Virus record (IMG/VR): IMGVR_UViG_3300044971_001777
Span: 1 to 39,295 of that record
Source of the DNA: a virus
Strand: one strand, 5' to 3'
DNA: 39,295 bases
In this document: piece by piece, positions 1-7,658 of the stretch
Position numbering within the stretch: position 1 is the stretch's first letter
Layout: each line of letters starts with the position of its first letter
The notes under the pieces: generated by a model
Seen by the model: the letters and a program-made list of their open reading frames with translations, nothing else
Told to the model about the DNA's origin: nothing
Databases searched by the model: none
Translations under genes and position numbers: made by a program

Positions 1-58
1 CATCATCCCAAACCCATGCTTCTTTTGTATTTGTTTTTACGAAAATGTTTTGATACAT
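1..58 (-). CDS. Partial N-terminus, possible family B DNA polymerase (gp43-like)
   Basis: An open frame starts with ATG at 58 and runs off the low-coordinate edge, giving 19 codons that begin MYQNIFVKTNTKEAWVWDD. The ATG lies one base after the methyltransferase stop, so the two genes are tightly coupled, and a purine-rich AAGAGAG precedes it. The opening (M-Y-x-N-I-F-V, then W-D-D near residue 18) resembles, from memory, the first residues of the replicative family B polymerases of marine T4-like phages. Only 19 residues are visible and no exonuclease or polymerase motif is present, so the identity is a tentative inference; the presence of a gene start is much safer than its name. Confidence 0.4.
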   Translation of the reverse strand, partial: MYQNIFVKTNTKEAWVWDD

Positions 59-59
59 A

Positions 60-1286
60 TTAAACTCTCTTGAACATCCATATTGGTTCACAAAACTTTT
101 TATCTTTATTCTTCTCTGCAAATTCTACACTATCGTCAAGGAAATGTCCGTCTCTCGTTGCAGTTCCTGCACCAGCAGAGTTTGGTCTCTTTGACATTTC
201 CATTCCGATACAACCGATATATTCCATTCCATTCTCTACAAGAAAATCACTCATTGGATTTGTTATCTCTAACCATTGACGACCGGTAGACCACGCAGAG
301 TTTGTGTATACATCTGCAATGTTTATTGCCATGATACCACCAACTCTTAATGATGGAATGATGTTACCTAATGTTTTATGTAGAAAGTTTTTATTCCATT
401 CATCAATACCTTTATATCGAACCCAACTTTGTGTGTTTGATTGTGAATACTTCTCAACATTAAAATATGGCGGTGATGTAAACACCAAGTCAAAGTGTTC
501 TGGATATTGTGTGAAATCGAAATCTTCTGCTGGTGATGTATAGAAATTTGTTTTCTTTTTACTTTCAAAGAAACCCAAATTCTTTTCATAGAACTCTTTT
601 TGTTCTTCATATATCGGATGATTTTCTACTCTTGGATCCAATCCAACATAATGTTCGGTACATGATGATGCATAAAAACCAGCAAGTCTATCACCCCATC
701 CCATAGAAAAGTCTAACACATTCTTTGCACCCAACATTTCATAAAGAACTTTAGCAACATTTGGTTTGAATTGTGAACAAATATATTTACGAAGACCTAA
801 CATTGTTCTCAATTCTGATTTACCAAGTGTTTCCATTTTGAGTGAATACATGGAACCCATAAGTGATTTCATAAACTTGTGGTTAGACCATGTTCTAGCA
901 GGACCGGGCGAAACTGATGCATCAACTTCCCAACGATTCTTTTGTTGAAAATAATTTGATGCATCATTGCCGGTATTCAAACGACTGAAATATAACTGTT
1001 TTCCCTCATATGTCAAAGCATATTTTGGTTCGGATGCCTTTCGTGGAAACCACTCACCTTCGGTGAGCAATTCATTCCAACGAATACCTTTGAGTTTTAG
1101 AAACGCTCGTTGTGCATCGTCAATAGTAATTTCAGCATACGGTAAAGGATATGTCATTGCTATTTCAGCAAGACGATCCTTTACGTATTCTTTATCAAAG
1201 TTTTCTTTTATGTATGTTATTTGTTCAGCAGGTATTGTCAGATACGGTTCCATACCGTAAAATTGTTGGAAGTAATCTTGATTCAC
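60..1286 (-). CDS. DNA amino-methyltransferase (TSPPY class)
   Basis: This 408-aa protein is probably a SAM-dependent methyltransferase acting on an exocyclic amino group in DNA. A SAM-binding motif I-like stretch (VLDFSMGWGDR, about residues 190-200) is followed by an acidic strand end (GLDP, about 215) and the catalytic motif IV TSPPYF at about 270-275. The TSPPY form is commoner in N4-cytosine enzymes, whereas N6-adenine enzymes usually have DPPY or NPPY. The motif order I then IV is the reverse of most N4C enzymes, so base specificity is uncertain. No restriction endonuclease is adjacent, which suggests an orphan phage enzyme for self-protection or regulation. It starts 13 bp after the upstream small gene and ends one base before the next ATG, so it is in an operon with nucleotide-metabolism genes and a probable DNA polymerase. 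Confidence 0.8.
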   Translation of the reverse strand: MNQDYFQQFYGMEPYLTIPAEQITYIKENFDKEYVKDRLAEIAMTYPLPYAEITIDDAQRAFLKLKGIRWNELLTEGEWFPRKASEPKYALTYEGKQLYFSRLNTGNDASNYFQQKNRWEVDASVSPGPARTWSNHKFMKSLMGSMYSLKMETLGKSELRTMLGLRKYICSQFKPNVAKVLYEMLGAKNVLDFSMGWGDRLAGFYASSCTEHYVGLDPRVENHPIYEEQKEFYEKNLGFFESKKKTNFYTSPAEDFDFTQYPEHFDLVFTSPPYFNVEKYSQSNTQSWVRYKGIDEWNKNFLHKTLGNIIPSLRVGGIMAINIADVYTNSAWSTGRQWLEITNPMSDFLVENGMEYIGCIGMEMSKRPNSAGAGTATRDGHFLDDSVEFAEKNKDKKFCEPIWMFKRV

Positions 1287-1299
1287 AAAACACCATTAG

Positions 1300-1599
1300 T
1301 TAATCTATTGAGTAAAAATTTCCAACTCTATCTTGCATATTGTAAACTACTCTGAATTTTCTTACAAATTCATCTTGTTTGTATATTTTTGTATTATTAT
1401 TTTCAATTACAATATAATCTCCGGGAAGAACTTCTTCTCCGGACTTAAATATAAATTTGTATAATGAAACGGGTATGTCTTGTGCTAATGAAATAACACC
1501 ATCCCATTTATCAACGGCTTCAAGTGCAGATTCTTTTGTTCCATCGAAGTGATATGCAGAGAATTTAGAGTGTATCGGTTCAACCATCATAAAATTCAT
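1300..1599 (-). CDS. Conserved phage protein with GDYII-type C-terminal module
   Basis: A 99-aa soluble protein without a firm function. Its second half (about residues 52-85) reads SGEEVLPGDYIVIENNN, then YKQDEF and RKFRVV. That is the layout of a small domain common in phage and prophage proteins, in which a GDWI/GDYI strand is followed by a short polar turn and a terminal aromatic-rich strand. I recognise the pattern only, not a biochemical role. The start is supported by GAGGAAA about 8 bases upstream of the ATG. It lies between two small genes with gaps of 5 and 13 bp, so it is co-transcribed with them. Confidence 0.6.
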   Translation of the reverse strand: MNFMMVEPIHSKFSAYHFDGTKESALEAVDKWDGVISLAQDIPVSLYKFIFKSGEEVLPGDYIVIENNNTKIYKQDEFVRKFRVVYNMQDRVGNFYSID

Positions 1600-1604
1600 A
1601 ACAA

Positions 1605-1889
1605 TTATTTCCTCATAAGTTTTTTCTTAAAATCTTTTAACCAATCTGGATCATTTTCAGTATCGTCAATGTCATAATATGTTTTACCATCTTTTGCCAT
1701 TGTCCAGCTATCAGATATTTCATCTTCTTTTGGCATTAAAATCTCCTCTAAAGAATCCAAATCACCATGAGTGGATGTAATGTAATCCTTTATGTGTTTT
1801 CTACTCTTTCGATGAGCATGGACTTTATCATATTTTTCAGAAGAACCGGTATTGCCTATAATAGGATTTTTTCTATAAGAACGGCTCAT
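1605..1889 (-). CDS. Small basic/acidic conserved hypothetical protein (SRSYRKNPI family)
   Basis: A 94-aa protein. The N-terminal third is strongly basic, begins MSRSYRKNPIIG and has H/R/K clusters around residues 24-34. The second half is acidic, with a D/E-rich run around residues 73-82, and the tail ends in lysines. Small proteins opening SRSYKK-P-I occur widely in phage genomes of several host groups, but I know of no assigned function. The basic head suggests nucleic-acid contact, which is inference. It sits 17 bp downstream of the DUF3293-like gene and 5 bp upstream of the next, within the same operon. Confidence 0.6.
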   Translation of the reverse strand: MSRSYRKNPIIGNTGSSEKYDKVHAHRKSRKHIKDYITSTHGDLDSLEEILMPKEDEISDSWTMAKDGKTYYDIDDTENDPDWLKDFKKKLMRK

Positions 1890-1906
1890 AATATAACCTC
1901 ATAAAA

Positions 1907-2554
1907 TTAAAGTTGAATATCTTTCCAATTTCCATTTGCAATAGTTTTTGTTGCCCACTTTCCCATATTGTTTGCAACTTCGTAATAATTGTAAACATCG
2001 GTTTGTTCTAACATTGTATTTTCAAAAGTAAATGGTCTACCTTTTACTTTTGTCATAAACTCTCCACCTTTGCCCATATTTCTATCATTAAAAGTTTGTG
2101 TTTTATGATATCCAGGAAAAGAATTTGGACATTCATTCGTTCCAATTAAAACAGATCCCTTGCCACCTTTTGGTATAAAAAGAATAGAATCTTGCATATA
2201 CTTTTCACCCAATCTCATTAAATCTGATTTCAATGTTCCCTTATCCTTTAAATCGACTACGAAATATACATCCTCCCTCACTTCTTTTGCATCCTGTGTT
2301 CCATAGTTTTCGATGTAAGCACCATCAACTCTTGTTACACCATATCCAAGAACTTCAATATTTGCATACAACTGTCTATTTCTTTTTTTATTATCATCAA
2401 ATGAATACTCGGCATCATCTGGACCACCACATCCTTCTTTTGAACGAAATGCTGTTATTGTTCCACAGTCGTGTTCGTCCATGTGTTTTGTCAAACGAGA
2501 AAGCCCACTCTCATTTATATTTTTCTTTGGTAATAAATCTTTTAACTTTGCCAT
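1907..2554 (-). CDS. DUF3293-like protein with possible capsid-targeting N-terminus
   Basis: This 215-aa protein opens MAKLKDLLPKKNINE|SGL. The LKDLL core resembles the start of six other proteins in this window, and INE followed by S fits a T4-type prohead-protease site (L/I-x-E before a small residue). The body (about residues 30-140) follows the DUF3293 layout: a TAF strand, an R-N-R-Q-L helix (RN-x-x-L), LGYGV, a G-x-Y-x-E strand, then a Y-x-Q-D-S-I-L-F segment. The function of DUF3293 is unknown to me. It has its own upstream ATATTTAT element 31 bp before the ATG, although it lies downstream of dUTPase, so it may be expressed late. The tag interpretation is inference, less clear here than in the other tagged proteins because the E is at residue 15. 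Confidence 0.5.
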   Translation of the reverse strand: MAKLKDLLPKKNINESGLSRLTKHMDEHDCGTITAFRSKEGCGGPDDAEYSFDDNKKRNRQLYANIEVLGYGVTRVDGAYIENYGTQDAKEVREDVYFVVDLKDKGTLKSDLMRLGEKYMQDSILFIPKGGKGSVLIGTNECPNSFPGYHKTQTFNDRNMGKGGEFMTKVKGRPFTFENTMLEQTDVYNYYEVANNMGKWATKTIANGNWKDIQL

Positions 2555-2585
2555 AATTTCTCTCTGTTATGAAAATCATTTTAGT

Positions 2586-2593
2586 ATAAATAT
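2586..2593 (-). promoter_or_regulatory. ATATTTAT element upstream of the DUF3293-like gene
   Basis: Reads TGTATATTTATAC in gene orientation, 31 bp before the ATG at 2554, in the only gap of this operon longer than 20 bp. It is one of 13 intergenic copies of the motif in this window and is interpreted as a phage late -7-like element. Confidence 0.5.
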
Positions 2594-2598
2594 ACAAA

Positions 2599-3102
2599 TC
2601 ATTTTTTATCGGTTGAACCAAATCCACCATCGCCTCTATTAGTATCAGACAACTCTTGAACTTCTTCAAAATATACCTTTGGATATGGAAGAATTATTAA
2701 CTGAGCAACTTTATCACCAACAACAGGAATATTCCGACCATAAGTTTCATGTGTTGGTTTTTCAAATCTAACCAGTATTTCACCACGATAATTTGAATCA
2801 ATAACTCCAACTGAATTTTTTAGAGAAACACCCGATGGTGCCTTTGTAATCGAACTTCTTGGGAAAAGAAGACCAACATGACCAGTTGGAATTTCCACGG
2901 CAATACCTGTTCCGTATTCCATAAATGTATCAGTAAATCTAAATGACGTTGCAGTTAAATCCAAACCTGCATCACCGTTTTGAGCATACTCCGGTGTTAC
3001 TGCCTCTGGTACTAATTTACGAAATTTTACTGACAATCCCAAACTTCTTTCAAAATTTAATTTGTAATTGGGAAACCATCTATCATGCCAACTCATACTC
3101 AT
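2599..3102 (-). CDS. dut: dUTP diphosphatase (trimeric dUTPase)
   Basis: Hydrolyses dUTP to dUMP and pyrophosphate, keeping uracil out of phage DNA and supplying dTMP synthesis. All five motifs of the homotrimeric family are present in order: NGDAGLDLTA (about 42-51), PRSS (81-84), GVIDSNYRGE (99-108, with the catalytic Asp), GDKVAQLII (129-137) and the C-terminal arm RGDGGFGST (156-164). The 167-aa length is about 20 residues longer than typical because of an N-terminal extension (residues 1-24). The start is supported by AGGAGG about 5-7 bases upstream. It abuts the PLP-enzyme stop, placing it in the thioredoxin-PLP-dut operon. Confidence 0.95.
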   Translation of the reverse strand: MSMSWHDRWFPNYKLNFERSLGLSVKFRKLVPEAVTPEYAQNGDAGLDLTATSFRFTDTFMEYGTGIAVEIPTGHVGLLFPRSSITKAPSGVSLKNSVGVIDSNYRGEILVRFEKPTHETYGRNIPVVGDKVAQLIILPYPKVYFEEVQELSDTNRGDGGFGSTDKK

Positions 3103-3103
3103 T

Positions 3104-3853
3104 CTAACCTCCTACATTCCAAAATAATGCATCATCCGATGCGTGTTCTTTAATAAATGACCAAACTTTTGAATCGTAATAATCCGAAGATGGAAACGGT
3201 GGTTTCTCTGCGGTTTTACATTTTTGTGTGAATTTATATTTTGATAAAAATAATTCTGCTCTACCTCTTTCTCTATCGGTAGTGTTGTGACCAACTCTAA
3301 CACCATAAACTTTTGCATCCGGCCATGCCTTCTGCAAACCTCTTGAAAGAACACCTGAACTTATACATGACCAAACTTCTTTTGGTTGTATAGGAAGTGA
3401 ACTTGCAATTCTAGCAACTTCATCTATAACAACAGGATGGTCAAGCCCAAACGGTAGTAATTGTGTACCAGGCGTTTCTACTGCATACGTTTTAGCAACG
3501 TGTTGAATGTGTGTGAGAAATCCCATAGGAACTTCTATAATGTTTGCACCAATAGAAATTGCTTCTTCGGTTAAAGGTAGATGTTTTCCTTTCGGAATGA
3601 TAACTGTTGCCTTCAATCCCAAGTCTCTACAAGCATAAGCAAGTGCAACTTGAGCATAGCCAACTCTCGGTGAAGCATAAACCCATTCTCTAACATGAGA
3701 TTGTGATTGAAGATAACGGTATAAAAATCTTCTTTTTGTTCCACCAGGAAGTAAGTCATCACGAACTACCCAAATGTTTTCATGTCTTTCAATAACAACA
3801 TCTGGCAAAGTTATCGTAACATCTTTCGTTGGATATTGAAAGAAGTCTGACAT
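3104..3853 (-). CDS. Fold-type II PLP-dependent enzyme (ACC deaminase/threonine synthase-like)
   Basis: A 249-aa protein of the tryptophan-synthase-beta (fold II) PLP superfamily. LPGGTKRRFL (about residues 36-45) matches the GGNKxRK segment of ACC deaminase/D-cysteine desulfhydrase and supplies the candidate Schiff-base lysine. Next come an SPRVGYAQVALAYACRDLG helix-strand unit (about 61-79) with ATVIIPKGK, and a Gly/Ser phosphate-loop candidate SSGVLSRGL (about 165-173). It ends WNVGG, where longer relatives continue for another 60-80 residues. Similar-length versions seem common in phages (recollection), so this is probably complete and not truncated. The substrate is unknown. It is flanked by thioredoxin (8 bp) and dUTPase (1 bp), suggesting a role tied to nucleotide or base metabolism, which is inference. 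Confidence 0.75.
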   Translation of the reverse strand: MSDFFQYPTKDVTITLPDVVIERHENIWVVRDDLLPGGTKRRFLYRYLQSQSHVREWVYASPRVGYAQVALAYACRDLGLKATVIIPKGKHLPLTEEAISIGANIIEVPMGFLTHIQHVAKTYAVETPGTQLLPFGLDHPVVIDEVARIASSLPIQPKEVWSCISSGVLSRGLQKAWPDAKVYGVRVGHNTTDRERGRAELFLSKYKFTQKCKTAEKPPFPSSDYYDSKVWSFIKEHASDDALFWNVGG

Positions 3854-3861
3854 AAATCACC

Positions 3862-4119
3862 TTACAGACTATTGATAATTTCTTCGTAGTATTTTAGTCC
3901 ATGTAACCCCATAACTCTTTGAACTTCTTGTCCATTCTTTTCAAAGATTATAGTTGGAACTGCTTTAATACCAAGTGTTGATGCCGCATCTGGATTTTCA
4001 TCAACATCTATTATTTGATAGTTAGTGTTTGAATATTTGTTTACTAAATCTCGCATAATAGGAGATAGTTGTTTACATGGTTGGCACCATGTTGCTGTGA
4101 AGTGTTTGATTGTAGTCAT
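3862..4119 (-). CDS. Thioredoxin
   Basis: A compact 85-aa thioredoxin. The redox motif is WCQPCK (residues 11-16), followed by a cis-proline in AVPTIIF (about residues 53-59) and a terminal amphipathic helix. It lacks the first beta-alpha unit of full-length bacterial thioredoxins (about 105 aa), as is usual for phage versions. A likely role is reduction of the phage ribonucleotide reductase, whose C-terminal Cys pair (C609/C614) needs an external thiol donor. It is the first gene of an operon with the PLP enzyme and dUTPase, driven by an early-type promoter at 4153-4183. Confidence 0.92.
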   Translation of the reverse strand: MTTIKHFTATWCQPCKQLSPIMRDLVNKYSNTNYQIIDVDENPDAASTLGIKAVPTIIFEKNGQEVQRVMGLHGLKYYEEIINSL

Positions 4120-4152
4120 AACTATTATTAATTGTTTGTTAAAAACTTATTT

Positions 4153-4183
4153 CAAATATACACATTTTTTTAATAACTAGCAA
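4153..4183 (-). promoter_or_regulatory. Early-type promoter TTG-N20-TATATTTG (thioredoxin operon)
   Basis: In gene orientation TTG (4181-4183) is followed by exactly 20 bases and then TATATTTG (4153-4160). That is a full match to the Bacteroidota -33/-7 consensus TTG-N19/20-TAnnTTTG. It lies just after the stop of the 923-aa gene and 33 bp before the thioredoxin ATG, and shares GCTTGCT at its upstream end with the SSB promoter. Confidence 0.75.
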
Positions 4184-4186
4184 GCA

Positions 4187-6958
4187 TTAAATATCTAATT
4201 TAACATTTATTAGAAGTTCTTCACCCATAGTTTTTTTGAGGGGTTTACTCAGTTTAGCAACAGCAAGTAGCTCATTCAATTCATTATACAAACCAACATT
4301 CGTTACAAAAGTAACAGGTTCATATTGAAATTGTGGGTGATATAACACTCCATTATTATTCTTATCAGAATATGTTGGATTGTTAGAATAATTTGCCACA
4401 TGAGAAGGAACTCGAACAAAATAATTTGTATTTATCTGTTGAACGGAGCTTCTTGATAAAAATGGATGACCTTCTTTTATTGCATTATTGATACTATTGA
4501 ATAACAATAATTCATTTCTAACATCAATATTTGTAGATAAATCTGTATCTATACCAATTACATTTTTAAGTTTATTGGAATCAAATATTATTATGCCCAT
4601 ACTTGGATAAAAAACTCCGTATGTTGTATATTGTGTATTCGTTTTGGGTGTGCCCATGCCTGATGAATGCATTCCATTCAATAAACTGCCACTAACTATA
4701 TTAAAATATGTATCAGGGGAATCTGAATAAAATCTATTATTTGTTAAATCGGTTGAATCATCAATAAAATGATATATCGATCCGTCTTCTGCTTTTAATG
4801 AGAATTGTAAATTTCCAGGATCTATTCTATCATACATCAAATCTGTATTAAATTTTAAAGCATAAAAATCATCGGATGTTGATTCTAAAGATCCTGTATT
4901 GTAGAATACATAATCTTCTTCAAAATTATCCAATGTCAATAGTTTATATTGGGTATAGTTTGATTTTGATGGTGAATCTTTTTCTCTTTCACCTATTGTT
5001 TTTGAACCATATCCAAACTTATTACCGTATAACAATGAGAAACATACTATTTCTTGATCTGGTGTTATGACAGATTCATCATAACTTGTGTCACCAAACC
5101 TAAACATATATCTTGTCCATGTAGATTGTACAGTGTCCCATTCTTCATATTCTTCTGTAAAAATATTTTCTGATATGCATATATTGGTATAATACATTTT
5201 AGTATTTAAAGATTGTAGTGAACTTGTAAAACAATTATCCAAAGAACCAGTTGCATTAAATGTACCTTTTGTTTTTTGTAAAGGGAATGCATTTAAAAAA
5301 TCTTTTTGTATATTTATCGGATGATATACTCCAACTTCTATCTTAGGACATTTTTTTCTATCAATATGTCTTATTTCCAATCTTGTAGGATATGCATTCG
5401 GTGGAACTATTCTATTATTGTAATAGTATCTACCGTCATCTGGACAAATAGTGTATATTGTGTCTGTGTGTAAAACATTACAATTATTTGGATCATTTGG
5501 ATCCATGTAAGGAGGATTTTGTATAGATAATTCATAACATTCACACGTTTTATCTATTGTGTTTCTTATTATGTTTTCCCACTCTATAACTCTTTCAATC
5601 GAACTAGTTATTTCGTATTCATATTTTATTACACGATTCCCATAAAGATTTCCGTTTGAGTCTATCCTGCCATCAAAACATTCTTTACTTGAAGTATATT
5701 CATAAAAACTAGTAACATCATAGGTTGCTGGTAATCCATGATAACAAGGTTTTCCTGGAATTGGATAAAACTTTGTCATGTCTTTTGATATAAAAGTGTA
5801 AACGTTTAAATCTGGTCTATTTTTTATATCCAACAAAGTAAATGGTATTTTTGTGCAGTCATCGCTTGAGAGTTTGCTGACGCATTTTGTTTTACCTCTA
5901 CATATATTTTCATAACCATCATCATCTAATCTTGTACTAACTCTCAGCCATTTTGCACCACGTGGAATGTAGTAACCGGGAGCAAAGTCTGATTTCAATG
6001 GATGTCCGTCTGCTTCTAATGCAAGAAGTACGCCATCATAATAATCATCGCCGTCATCTAGTCTAGGATTAGTTGGATCAACAGAGACTTCATCATATCT
6101 CCACCCCATCCAAGTTTTCCATATTGTTTGCCAAACTATATTTTGCACTATTGGATTGTGATGCTTTACATATCCACCTTCTGCATCTAGATTTGTTGGT
6201 ATCGTTTCATTCTGATCTATTGTAAATCCGTCCCAAGTTATTATTGTTGATCTTCTTGAATCTACAAATTCTCCACTTTCTGGAACAATCCCTTTGCCCT
6301 TTGGTGTTGCACCTCTCTTTGCAAGCGGAACTAATTTTTTAACTGTATTTTTTCTATCACCTGTTATTCTGGATCTGACTTCTACATCTTTACCTGTTGT
6401 ATTTGATTTTTGTTTTACAGTTATATTGCCCAAAGATTCTATATCATCAATCGAGAACTTATAGTACCAATCAACAATATTCCTATTATTACCACAATCT
6501 TCTATTTTATATTCTAACTCTCCATTTGCCAATAATATATCACTTTGAATGATACCAGATACAACTTCTTTTAAAACCGATTCACCTTGTGATTCAACTA
6601 TAACATCTCTTCGTAAATATAAATAAAGATCCGCAACCAAATCCCATCTTCCTGGTAAAATATTACCAGCAACAATTTCAGTTAATCTATTATTAGTTTC
6701 ATCATATATGGGAACAAGTCTAATATCACGAAATGCATACGATATATTATTTCTTGAAAATTCTCCCTTTTCATCAAAAATATTATATTCGGGCAATATT
6801 CCCCCATCCGATGAATCTTTGAAATATAATCTCCAATCTGTTAATGGTGTTTTAGTTCCATCTTGATTTTTTATAGGACTATATCTTATTTCTTCAGCAG
6901 GTGCAGGTATATTACTTCTAGGTACACCACCTAATGTATTTCCGTAGGTTAGTCTCAT
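4187..6958 (-). CDS. Large virion-type structural protein (923 aa), unassigned
   Basis: A 923-aa protein with no enzyme motif that I can see. It is rich in Asn, Tyr, Thr and short beta-type segments, as phage fibre or baseplate proteins are. About 15 cysteines are concentrated in roughly residues 340-690, including C-x-C (DKTCEC) and several isolated pairs, which is unusual for a phage structural protein and might mark metal sites. The last 40 residues read VTNVGLYNELNELLAVAKLS followed by KPLKK and a final beta strand. From memory, I associate this ending with long structural proteins of marine T4-like phages. It is isolated from the tail module, lying between a small helical gene and the thioredoxin promoter. 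The virion assignment is inference. Confidence 0.5.
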   Translation of the reverse strand: MRLTYGNTLGGVPRSNIPAPAEEIRYSPIKNQDGTKTPLTDWRLYFKDSSDGGILPEYNIFDEKGEFSRNNISYAFRDIRLVPIYDETNNRLTEIVAGNILPGRWDLVADLYLYLRRDVIVESQGESVLKEVVSGIIQSDILLANGELEYKIEDCGNNRNIVDWYYKFSIDDIESLGNITVKQKSNTTGKDVEVRSRITGDRKNTVKKLVPLAKRGATPKGKGIVPESGEFVDSRRSTIITWDGFTIDQNETIPTNLDAEGGYVKHHNPIVQNIVWQTIWKTWMGWRYDEVSVDPTNPRLDDGDDYYDGVLLALEADGHPLKSDFAPGYYIPRGAKWLRVSTRLDDDGYENICRGKTKCVSKLSSDDCTKIPFTLLDIKNRPDLNVYTFISKDMTKFYPIPGKPCYHGLPATYDVTSFYEYTSSKECFDGRIDSNGNLYGNRVIKYEYEITSSIERVIEWENIIRNTIDKTCECYELSIQNPPYMDPNDPNNCNVLHTDTIYTICPDDGRYYYNNRIVPPNAYPTRLEIRHIDRKKCPKIEVGVYHPINIQKDFLNAFPLQKTKGTFNATGSLDNCFTSSLQSLNTKMYYTNICISENIFTEEYEEWDTVQSTWTRYMFRFGDTSYDESVITPDQEIVCFSLLYGNKFGYGSKTIGEREKDSPSKSNYTQYKLLTLDNFEEDYVFYNTGSLESTSDDFYALKFNTDLMYDRIDPGNLQFSLKAEDGSIYHFIDDSTDLTNNRFYSDSPDTYFNIVSGSLLNGMHSSGMGTPKTNTQYTTYGVFYPSMGIIIFDSNKLKNVIGIDTDLSTNIDVRNELLLFNSINNAIKEGHPFLSRSSVQQINTNYFVRVPSHVANYSNNPTYSDKNNNGVLYHPQFQYEPVTFVTNVGLYNELNELLAVAKLSKPLKKTMGEELLINVKLDI

Positions 6959-6972
6959 TTTTTATTTTATTC

Positions 6973-7344
6973 TCAAAAACAACTTGCTATTAAAGCAAAT
7001 TCTTTGTTATTGAATTTTTCTCTTGTTGAATTAAAAAGAAGTGCTTGTATAGAATCTCTGTATAACATCAAGTAATGGGTATCTAACGCAATGCCATCTT
7101 CAAATTTTTCATATGTTTTTTCAACATCTTTTATAGAACCCAATATGGATTTGTAATTATTATCATCCACAAGTTTAGCAAGTTCAATGAGAGCAGATGT
7201 TTTGTCTTGTTTTTCTATACACATCTCTTTCATTTTTTTTACGGCAGTTTCTACTTTTGAATCAACGCCCTCAGTTTCTTCTTTAATAACATTTAACAAT
7301 TTTTCGGCGTCTTTCATTAATTTAGTTCTTGATGATATTTTCAT
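6973..7344 (-). CDS. Small helical protein, unknown function
   Basis: A 123-aa, mostly helical, charged protein (K/E-rich, heptad-like between about residues 5 and 50) with no signal peptide or membrane segment. It opens MKISSRTKLMKDAEKLLNVI and has KEE at residues 21-23, which only weakly resembles the capsid-targeting pattern of other genes here, so I do not count it among them. CGGAGGAAACG immediately before the ATG gives a strong ribosome binding site. It lies 12 bp after the two-TM gene and 14 bp before the 923-aa gene, in an apparent three-gene unit. Function unknown. Confidence 0.6.
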   Translation of the reverse strand: MKISSRTKLMKDAEKLLNVIKEETEGVDSKVETAVKKMKEMCIEKQDKTSALIELAKLVDDNNYKSILGSIKDVEKTYEKFEDGIALDTHYLMLYRDSIQALLFNSTREKFNNKEFALIASCF

Positions 7345-7356
7345 CGTTTCCTCCGA

Positions 7357-7560
7357 TTATTTACGGGATAATAAAAAATAAAGTCCAAAAAATAACAGCG
7401 CTACTGAGTAGAATATAATATCGGTAACGATGTAACTCTTTGTAAGTTTTGTCATTAAAGCAAAAGCCGCATCGAATCCAAGCGGATTGAAAAAAGTCCC
7501 AAGTATTAAACATACTTTTGCCAACACATCTTTGTATTTTTTTGGTTTTCTTTCTGACAT
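7357..7560 (-). CDS. Small two-TM membrane protein (holin-sized, function unproven)
   Basis: A 67-aa protein. A basic N-terminus (MSERKPKKYKD) is followed by a hydrophobic stretch at about 12-36 containing Asn-Pro, a short KLTKS loop, a second strongly hydrophobic segment at about 42-63, and a basic tail SRK. Size and topology would suit a holin or other small inner-membrane protein, but no lysis gene is adjacent, so this is only a possibility. An overlapping 70-codon frame starting at 7573 covers the same DNA but encodes no coherent hydrophobic pattern, so I chose this frame. It is the first gene after a strong terminator (7626-7652) and an ATATTTAT element 48 bp upstream of the ATG. Confidence 0.65.
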   Translation of the reverse strand: MSERKPKKYKDVLAKVCLILGTFFNPLGFDAAFALMTKLTKSYIVTDIIFYSVALLFFGLYFLLSRK

Positions 7561-7608
7561 TACGCCATCCCATGTAATTACCTTTGTGTGAAAAATACTA
7601 TTGTAAAT

Positions 7609-7616
7609 ATAAATAT
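7609..7616 (-). promoter_or_regulatory. ATATTTAT element upstream of the two-TM gene
   Basis: Reads GCCATATTTATATTTAC in gene orientation, about 10 bp after the U-tract of the terminator at 7626-7652 and 48 bp before the ATG at 7560. Confidence 0.5.
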
Positions 7617-7625
7617 GGCATAACT

Positions 7626-7652
7626 AAAAAAGGGGTGGAAATCCACCCCTTT
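7626..7652 (-). terminator. Intrinsic terminator after the Hc1-like gene
   Basis: A perfect 11-bp stem (7629-7639 with 7642-7652, core GGGGTGGA) with a 2-base loop, followed in gene orientation by six T (7631-7626). It lies 7 bp after the stop of the 59-aa gene. Confidence 0.88.
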
Positions 7653-7658
7653 GAATTT

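Noticed and set aside
6973-7344. 123-aa protein as another tagged packaged protein
   Set aside because: IKE lies at residues 19-21 without the LKD-type core, and the gene lacks its own ATATTTAT element.
7361-7573. 70-codon frame overlapping the two-TM gene
   Set aside because: It has mixed polarity without a coherent pattern; the other frame gives a clear basic-TM-loop-TM-basic protein.
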